From: Daphnia carinata
Taxonomy: Eukaryota; Arthropoda; Branchiopoda; Diplostraca; Daphniidae
NCBI RefSeq assembly: GCF_022539665.2
Contig: NC_081334.1
Coordinates: 6,914,424 to 6,978,423, forward strand
DNA: 64,000 bases
Direction of reading: 5' to 3'
In this document: positions 56,184-64,000 of the stretch, piece after piece
How the letters are laid out: every line of letters begins with the position of its first letter
Position numbering within the stretch: position 1 is the first letter of the stretch
The notes under the pieces: generated by a model
Seen by the model: only the letters and a program-made list of their open reading frames with translations
Databases searched by the model: none
What the model was told of the DNA's origin: nothing
Program-made: the position numbers and the translations under genes

Positions 56184-59100
56184 TCAATGTTGCGAAAGCC
56201 CCCGTCTTTGTTGGCGCGCCGAAAGACGGTGGCTCTTTCGTCGCTTCCGCTTCGTGTCGTCTCTTCGGAAGATGATGTTGCTGGCGTCGTCGGCCAACTG
56301 TGGATAATCGTAGATACTGTGCAAATCCGCTCCGACGAACCCATCAACCCGCCCGTTTGTCAACAGTTCGACACGTTCCTCAACGCTCCAGTCGACTTGC
56401 TGCCCGGGCAAACCGCTCTCCACCAATTGTTTCTCGCGAAGCCAAGCAGCTTCAACGGCCCGTCGATGTGATGATCGAAGAATCCTCTGTCTGGCCGCTT
56501 CTACTTCGACGCCGTAACTGATGCTGACGGCTAAATCGGCATTGGCCAATCGCAGCTCAGAGCCGCCACCTTGTTCGGAGGGGTTCTCCACCAGCGTGAT
56601 GTTAAACTGACCACTGAGACGTTTCAAATCTTCCTGGTCGTCGCGCAATTTCGCCAGACTCTCTTTGACAAAGTAGAAGATTTCCTGTTGGCCCATTCCG
56701 GTGCGGATGTCCAACCAGTGCGTGGTGGAACTGTCGCCCAGCACCGAGCCCAACACATCTTGCAATATGCCACCGCTGGTGCCTTGCGAATCGGGCAACA
56801 GCGTGACCGCGACACGACCGCCTGCTCGCGACAGCAAAATGCCTTCGCCGAGGGCCGGCTTCCTGTAGGCGATGCCGGGCAAAGGGTTGCGACGAAGCTC
56901 GCCTCCCGACCTCAGTTTCGGAGGCGGCACGAAACTCAGCACGGAAAATCCGTTTTGCACGTTCTCAGTCAGGCAACGCAGGCCGGATATGACTCCAAAA
57001 TGGCCGACGGCATTTTTCGTGTCCATTTCGGAAACGCGATTGAACGCAGCAGCCGTACTGTATTCCGCACCGACAATGTTGTTCCACGAGTAGCCAAACA
57101 GTTGTAACCAGTCGTCCAGACCTGTAGGCAATCACAACAACCAAAACAACATTTAGGACACACACTTTCAGTTGAAATAAATTTTTTTTTTTTAAATTTT
57201 ACTTGTCATGTAACGCGTCTCTCTTTCAACGCTGATGGGATCGTTGCCATGGAAACGGTAGACGAAGATGTCTTGCGGATTTGTCAAGCGCGAGACGAGG
57301 TGCTCCCACTCGGGTGTCAGCCACTGGGCGATCGACGGGTCGTAGACTCTGCCGCCAAAGTGGACCATTCCAGTGTGCGGGCTGAGTATGCCGCCGCGGA
57401 AATCGACGCCGATGTAAACGCCAGGCTCCGTGTCCAAGACCGTCGAGCCGAACGGCGTCCTCTCCATCAACTTGATAACGGACCCGTGAACGTTGAAGAC
57501 GACTAAAGGTGTGCCAGTTTCGTCGCTAGCAACGTACCAGCGTTGCTCCGGTGACTCGACGGCGATCAGGTGGTCGTTGACATCGTAGTACATCCTCAAC
57601 GTCCTGCTCTCTTTGGGCCAGTGCAACAGAGTCAACAGTTGAGGCTTCAACGGGTTCGTGTAAAAGAACTGGGTCACGTTGCCCTTGTCATCGCGCCAGA
57701 CGGAGAGTCGGCCGCGATAATCGTAGTTGTACCAAACACGGAATTTGCCATCACTGGCGTAAGACAACTGACCGCGGTCGTTGTAGGCCATTTTGAGGCC
57801 GCCGCGACGCACGACGAACCCGCGCTGATCGTAAGTGACAGTTTGGCCTTCGCCGAAAGAGCTAACACGATCGCCGGCGTCGTAGACTAAGCTGATTTTC
57901 GCCTGTTCTCCGTTGGACATGGTCAAAATGTTGCCATTGTCATCGTAGGTGTAAGCGTAGGTGTAACTCCTCCCTCCGGCGCCAACGGCCGACGATGCGG
58001 CGGCGGCGGCGGCGGAAGAGAATCCCTGCGATTGCGATTGGTGCTGGACTTGGAGCAGTCCGCCTTCGGCGTTGTACGTCACGTTGTAGCTGGAGAGCTT
58101 CTGGCCAACGGTGACGCGCCGATGGCGCACTCGACCGCGGACGTCAAAGTCCAGCTCGAACTTGAAAGCATCGTAGCCCTTGATGTTGATGAGGGTCATG
58201 GCGGCGCGTCCGTGTTGATCGCGATCGGAAATGCGGAAATAGTGCTTGGTGGAATCTTGGATGACGGTGCGGTTGAATGCGTTGCGATAGACACGCAAGT
58301 CGTTGACACCTTCCAGTAAGCCCAGGTTTTGATTGTAAGAGAAGGCGTGCGGCGGAAGCTCGCGACCGTTAAGTTCCGTTTCGATCAGAGCCAAACGGCC
58401 GTTGCCGTCGTACTTGCAGCGAGTTCTGGCATTGTCCAGTCCTGTTTTGCTGCCGAATTTAGTCCGCTCTTCCTTGACCAAGCCTCCGTGGTATTTGAAT
58501 TCGCTGCGCACCTCGTAGCCGGGACGCTCTTTCACTTCGGCCGTCTTCAGCAGGCCCGTTTCGCCGTAATAGTCGAGAGACGTCTCCGCCACGCCCGATA
58601 TCATTTTGGCCAATCGCGATTCGTCGTCGTAAATGTAGACGATGCGAGCGCCGGCTGGGTACAACTTGGATTGAACGCGACCCTGGTCGTCCAAAAGCAG
58701 CTGGAACGGTTGGCGGCTGGCCGGCGAGTGATACAAGAATTTAGTTCCGCCCGGGACCATTTGCAAACCAAACGAGTGGATGTGACCGCGAGGAGTCGTG
58801 ACGGACTGCAGAGCTCCGATGTTGTTGTGATGGAGGAGGAAAGTGTGTCCGCGTTCCGTCGTCAACTGCGACGGAAGAGTAGCGAAGGCATCACGGAAGG
58901 AATAAATCAATTTGTTTCCATCAGCGAAAACGACTTCAGCGAGACGGCCGGATCGGTCGTAATTGTACGATTCCGACAGGTCGCCTTGTTTCCACAGGGC
59001 CAGCTGGCCAAAACGGTCGTAATTGACCTCTACAGCGGCGAAGGATGAAGAACGGCCTGGCGACCAGCTGATGGGTCTCGACATGTCGTCGTAAGTGATG

Positions 59101-62100
59101 TTGAGTAACTCGACAGCTCGATCTTCCATAAAGACGGCCTCGCTCAGACTCTCCTTGTCGTACTCGACGGTGAGTAGATTTTCGCCGTTGACGCGCATCC
59201 GCTTGCCCAGCTGGACAAAGTCTTTCTTCTCCGCTCTGCGTCGGCGGACAAAGTAACGCCATTCGAGTCGACTAACCAGTTCGCCACCGATTTCCACCTT
59301 CTGCTTGGCCGGTACGGGGAAAGTTTCAGCCAGAGACGAGTCGGATTCTCCCAAGACGGCCCCGTAAGGAATTGTTTCGGTGGCCGTCAGATGATTGAAC
59401 GGAGTCAAAATGACAACACTGCGATCAGGCTGCATGGAAACAACTTCTTCCGCTTGTCCGACTTTCTTGCTGACGGACCATCCCGGTTTGATGAAATAAA
59501 CCACCGGGCTTCGATTGCCGTGCACCACTTGAACAGAGGCGCCTTTCAAGCTCAAGTCGAACGTTAGCTTGACGATCTCTCCGGTCGGAGAAATGGCCGA
59601 GATGAGACGGCCATTATCGTCGTACTGGTAGGAAACGCCCTGACCGCGGCCAGAGTCCACGCGAGACTTGAGCAGCCCGGTCGATCCGTAGTAGTCGAAA
59701 GTGACGTTACGGCCTTCCGGAGTCGAGAACTCTTGGAGGAGTCGGGTGCGGGACATGCGCAGACGGCATTTGTGTCCGCGGGTGTTCTCGATCGACGTCA
59801 CCTGATTGGAATAATCGCGCAGCAAAAAGATCTTGTTGCCGGCCGAGTCCGTGACCGTGCTGACTTTGCCGTTGCTCGTGTTGACGTTGTAACCGAAGAG
59901 ATAAATATTGCGGCCAGTCACCATGCTCTTGGTGGCCACATGCTGGCCGAAACGGTTAAAGACGTAAATCTCTTGCGATTCGGGCGAGTAAATGTCGAAG
60001 GTGCTGGTCGTGCCCGGCTCGGCGGGCAGACTGGAAGTGACGGCCCTCAGCCGGTAATTGGCTTGATCGCAAATGTGCAAGACGCCGTCCGGCGCCACGG
60101 CGATGGCCGAAATGGTGTTGAAACGAGACGCCGTCGCCAGATGGCGCTCTTCGTCGTAACAGTTGCATCCGGCGTCCAGGCAATTGCACTTGGACTCGGC
60201 GCCGGCCACCGTAATGATCCGGCCGTCAGTTCCGATCCGTCGGACGCGGTTGATGCGTTGCGAGTCGCTTTCAGCCACGTACAGGTCGCCGTTGGGTCCG
60301 AAAGCCAAACTCTGGGGCATGACCAGGCCGGCTTGAGTGGCCAAATCGACTGCGTCCGATGTCGAAGTGGCTGGACAATGCAGTGGTTTGCCAGCGACAA
60401 TCTTCATTCGGCCGTCGCTAGTCAGGCGCACAATCATGTGGTCGTCGATGATGTGCAAAGCGCCATCAAGCGGATTGATGGCGATCTCGGTCGGCCAACG
60501 CAGACGCACTTCGCCAAGTGGTAGAGTTCCTTCACAGGGCATCGGGTTCCAGTGGGTCCTGTGCTGGTGATTGCCGACGACCGTGCTGATGAGTCCGTCT
60601 TTGTCGACGGCGCGGATGTTGGTTCCATCGGCGAAGTAAACGGTTCCATCGGCCGCCACGGCAACTCCTTTCGGGTAAGCCAATTTGGCTTCACGGGCCA
60701 ATCCGCCGTCGCCGCAGTTGAACTCGTCGCCGGGCAAACAACGTTCACCCGAGCCGATAACCGGTTCCCAGTTACGTTCGGGATCGGTGTAGTCGTTCAT
60801 GTCTCGGACGCGGATAATCTGGTGAGCTTCCGGGTCGGAAAGGTAGAGGACGTTGTCTACGGGGCTCAAAGCCATGTGGTAGCGGTAGGACACTCGCGTG
60901 GCGTTGAGTCGGAGGAGGGTCTTGACGTTGCCGTCCGTTCCGATGCGACGGATCAGATTGAAATCGCCAACGTAGATGGAGCCGTCGGGCGAAGCTGTCA
61001 GAGCCACCGGTGCCAGGACGCGTTGCTTGACGGCTGGCCCTTCGCACGCGTTGCTCGAACACTCGAGTGGTCTCTGGTGGCCGTCGCCCATCACCGTTCG
61101 CAACACTTCGGGTCTGTAGCGCAAGTACATGTTACTTCCGTCACCCTTTTGTAGAATACCTAGAAAATGGGGGCGAGCGTGTTAATCGCAATTTTTTTGG
61201 CCGTGTGTGCGTGTGCGTGTGTGTGTGTGTGTGTAAGATTTAGAATGCCTTCGTGGAAATTGTATCGGTGATGGATGTCCAAGTTCCAACCGCCAATATC
61301 CGAGATGCTCATATCGTGCCCGCTGAGTTTCGTCGTTTGGACTTCCCACAGGACGTCGGGGCAAGTGGAATACTCGTAACCGACTTTGACGGTGGCCGTC
61401 GTCACTCCGTAAACGCGTTGCCTGACATGAAATCATTTCATATTAGCCATTTCAGAAATGATAAAAATAAAATAAAATACAATAAAATAAAATAAAATAA
61501 AATACAATAAAATAAAATAAAATGAATTGAAAATAAGACAGTGGGTTCATCAATTTACCTGTAGATGTTGAAGCGATTCCAGGCGTAGGTGTACTTGATG
61601 CCCGGGTCGGCTTCAAAGAGCTTCTCGAATAAAACGCCTTCGATGGTAATCCGCAAGTGGATTCGGCTGAGCGAGTCGGGAATGACGTCGGGCGTCAATT
61701 GCAGTTGAATGGTGGACAAGTATCCGGCGCTGCGAGAGCTGTGATAGACCAAGTGGGCACCAGTGCCGGGCACTTCCAGGCTCTCTTGCACTACTTGAGA
61801 CTCGGCCAAAATGGCGCTTTGTGCCGGGCAGGAGCCTTGGAAACCGTGCTTCCAGGTAGCCAAGACAACCGGTCGCATAGCGTCGTAATCGTGAGCTTCG
61901 CACAGGACGCTCACTGCCGGAGCGGCTAAAACGTCTTCTGTTTTCATTGTTACAACGTCCAAAATAATCACCTGCCGGGCAGCAATGATTAAGAAAATTA
62001 GGGTTTTTTTTTTTTATGTGTTCCAGGAAATAATTGAAAGAGGACAAAAAAAAAAAAAAACTTACCTCATTCCAGGGTACGTTGACTGTTCGCGATGTCG

Positions 62101-62728
62101 GCCGGAAAGGGGTGCGTCCAAAGTGAATGACGACAGATCCGCCTCCGTTCACCATCAGATCGAACCATCCATCGTCTCGCGTCAGCGTGAAGCCTTCCAA
62201 TGGATTGCTGCTGCTGACACGTACGCCAAAGAGTCCCAGCCCGCTGGCGGCCACCACTTTGCCTCGTACGACGGCAGATCGACTGTGAATAAACGATGAA
62301 CGAATAAATGATGCAATTTCCTGTGTTTTTGCCACGTGACGGTGCTCAATTCATTGACAGAAAGACGGGTGAATGCGAACAACAAGACGACTAAGGCTAC
62401 GTCATGTTTAAAAAAAAAAACAAGCCCAAAAATACATGCACACATAGGATGTCGCATGCTACTGTACCTCGAATTGAAGTGACTCCAGAACATACTGAGC
62501 AGGAATAGAAGACAAACAATAAAGCCAAAGTGATGATTAGTTGTAGAGTTAATAGTGCGTGATTTTGCATGTTAGTTTGAGTTAGTGCGTCTATAATTTC
62601 CAATGAAAAGTAATAAGCGAAAAGAAGATGGTTGAAAACGGGGAAAAAGGAACCGCGCTCGATAAACCCCTCCCCCACCTTCGATATTACAAGGATAAAA
62701 AGCATAGACAGGGCCAGTTGTTATGTTT

Positions 62729-62759
<31 letters not shown>

Positions 62760-64000
62760 GAAAATTGAATGTTGGCGCGGTCTCTCAGTACCTCTCATTG
62801 AAGGCATCCTGTTTGGCGTAGCTCTGGAGACTTCCCTCTTCGATGAGGAACTTCATCCGCTCGTAGAAGGAAGCCGTGACGGCCGGCGGTTGTTTGCGCA
62901 ACAGGATGTCGATGGGCTTAGGAGCCGTGACGCAGAATGGCGATTTCTTGCAGTGGCGCGAAGTGCAGCAATCAGAGTCTTCGCAGTCGATCAGCCCGTC
63001 CTTGTCGTTGTCTTTGCCGTCTTCGCATTCCAGCTCCAACGGGATGCTGCAATCCGGGCCTTCCCAGCCTTTGTCGCAACGGCAACTCCATCCGGCTCCT
63101 TCAGACGATTTGCACTGGCCTCGTTTGGAACAATCGCGCGGGCAGCCCTCTAGCGTGCAGTGTTTACCGTTCCAGCCCGTCACGCACAAGCAGGTACCGT
63201 TCTTGCACTGGCCGTGCTCGTTGCATCTGGAATCGCATAGTCGCTCCTGGCAGAATTCGCCGGCCCATCCGGCGTCGCAGACGCAAGCGCTGGCTTCGCA
63301 ACGTCCGTGTCCACCGCAGTTGATACCGCAGGCCGATTTGGAACAATCGTCACCAGTCCAGCCGGCGTTGCAAACGCATTTGTGTAGTTCCAGACTGAAA
63401 GCGCCTTGGCTGCCGGAACAGTCGGGCAAGCACTGCATCGCGTCGCTGTCGACCAAAGCGCAATCCGGGCCCTTCCAGCCTTTCTTGCAGACGCAAGTGC
63501 CTTCAACGCAGAAACCATGATCGGAGCAGGTCGGATTGGGACAATCCACTATTTTCCAGCCAGAAAAATAAACGTCAATTTAGCACCGTTTAAACAGATT
63601 TATAAACAGAGGAAATTGGAGAAAAATCTAATGAAATACTCCTCCTTACCGATATCGCAGTATTCGCCTTTAAATCCGCGTCCGCAGAGGCATTTACCGC
63701 CGGAGCATTTTCCGTGTCCGGAGCAATCGGGCACTTCGCATTCGTCGTGTTTCAAACTGCATTCGCGGCCTTTCCATCCTGGATTGCACTGGCACTGGCC
63801 GTTGATGTAGTCGCCACGACCACTGCAGAGTACTGGACAAACACCTATTGTTTTTGTTTTTTTGTTATTGGACAGAGATATAATTGGTGTTCATTGAATA
63901 GTTTTTATCAAATGAGAAATCAAATACAAGACAACTTACTGTCGCTGCAATCGTCACCGCCGAACCCGGATTTGCACTGGCACCGGCCCAGGATGCACTC
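56184..64000 (-). CDS. Teneurin (Ten-m/Ten-a family), C-terminal part; N-terminus beyond the window
   Basis: Teneurins are type II transmembrane adhesion proteins that pair synaptic partners and bind latrophilins. Exons on the minus strand: 63940->64000, 63650-63844, 62792-63548, 62066-62282, 61559-61971, 61249-61421, 57203-61159, 56184-57121; about 2,237 codons, in phase. In order: EGF repeats of the Cx(n)GxC type (to about 63080); the [22 protein letters not shown] motif; the ABD and fibronectin-plug-like part; an NHL propeller ([36 protein letters not shown]); YD repeats of the beta-barrel shell (many YxYDxxGR units); the Rhs-core-like [18 protein letters not shown]; and the C-terminal Tox-GHH/TCAP region ([28 protein letters not shown]). 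The protein ends with a basic tail (KRKRRKSH). One 3.96-kb exon holds NHL and YD repeats. The upstream intron at 61160-61248 has a GC donor. Ten-m and Ten-a cannot be told apart from this part alone. Confidence 0.96.
61205..61235. repeat. (GT)n microsatellite in the GC-AG teneurin intron
   Basis: A GTGTGTGCGTGTGCGTGTGTGT run ends about a dozen bases from the donor of this 89-nt intron, leaving little other sequence. Confidence 0.8.
61455..61525. repeat. (AAAAT)n-type microsatellite in a teneurin intron
   Basis: Repeated AAAATA/AAATAC pentamer-like units fill most of the intron between the 61249-61421 and 61559-61971 exons. Confidence 0.8.

Noticed and set aside
56571-57107. 178-codon plus-strand frame
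   Set aside because: Antisense to the teneurin C-terminal exon; no splice or homology support.
58329-59048. Long plus-strand open frames (239 to 263 codons) across 57.2-61.1 kb
   Set aside because: They are antisense shadows of the large teneurin exon, whose codon bias keeps other frames open.

Overview
The window is nuclear DNA of an arthropod, most likely a branchiopod crustacean of the Daphnia type. This is inferred from the gene set (RpS10, a scalloped/TEAD factor, a lachesin/DIP-type Ig protein, a teneurin), the very short spliceosomal introns (mostly 60-110 nt, GT-AG) and the compact spacing. No bacterial, organellar or CRISPR features were seen. All exon models were built by hand from open frames, splice sites, phase agreement and remembered family sequences; no search was run.

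Layout, left to right. (1) 19-1218 (+): 3' part of an MFSD11/UNC93-like transporter. (2) 3541-6797 (-): BCAS3 (fly rudhira), head to head with (3) RpS10 at 7863-8516 (+). (4) About 8.8-20.3 kb (+): a TEAD/scalloped transcription factor with a non-coding first exon, large introns full of homopolymers and microsatellites, and a long low-complexity 3' region to about 24 kb. (5) 24858-26464 (+): WDR45/WIPI4, convergent with (6) a 75-residue SMIM20/MITRAC7-like gene at 26567-26928 (-), built from three tiny exons. (7) 31655-37622 (+): a three-Ig, probably GPI-anchored surface protein of the DIP/lachesin group.

(8) 38-50.5 kb is a repeat nest. Its centre is a long inverted duplication (about 40377-42575 against 43095-45322) carrying two near-identical copies of a short spliced gene of unknown function. 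Linked to each arm is a roughly 400-bp element that can fold into strong hairpins. It occurs four times in the window, and one stem shows a compensatory C-G to T-A change between copies. tRNA-like sequences with box A/box B and cloverleaf parts stand next to it. This is the least explained part of the window and the best candidate for something undescribed.

(9) 50545-54246 (-): EXOC1 (Sec3) of the exocyst in 15 exons. (10) 56184 to beyond the right end (-): the C-terminal two thirds or so of a teneurin, with EGF repeats, NHL/YD-repeat shell and a C-terminal Tox-GHH/TCAP region.

The genes are ordinary, unrelated eukaryotic loci. Their arrangement suggests one shared promoter region (BCAS3/RpS10) and one tight convergent pair (WDR45/SMIM20), but no pathway cluster.
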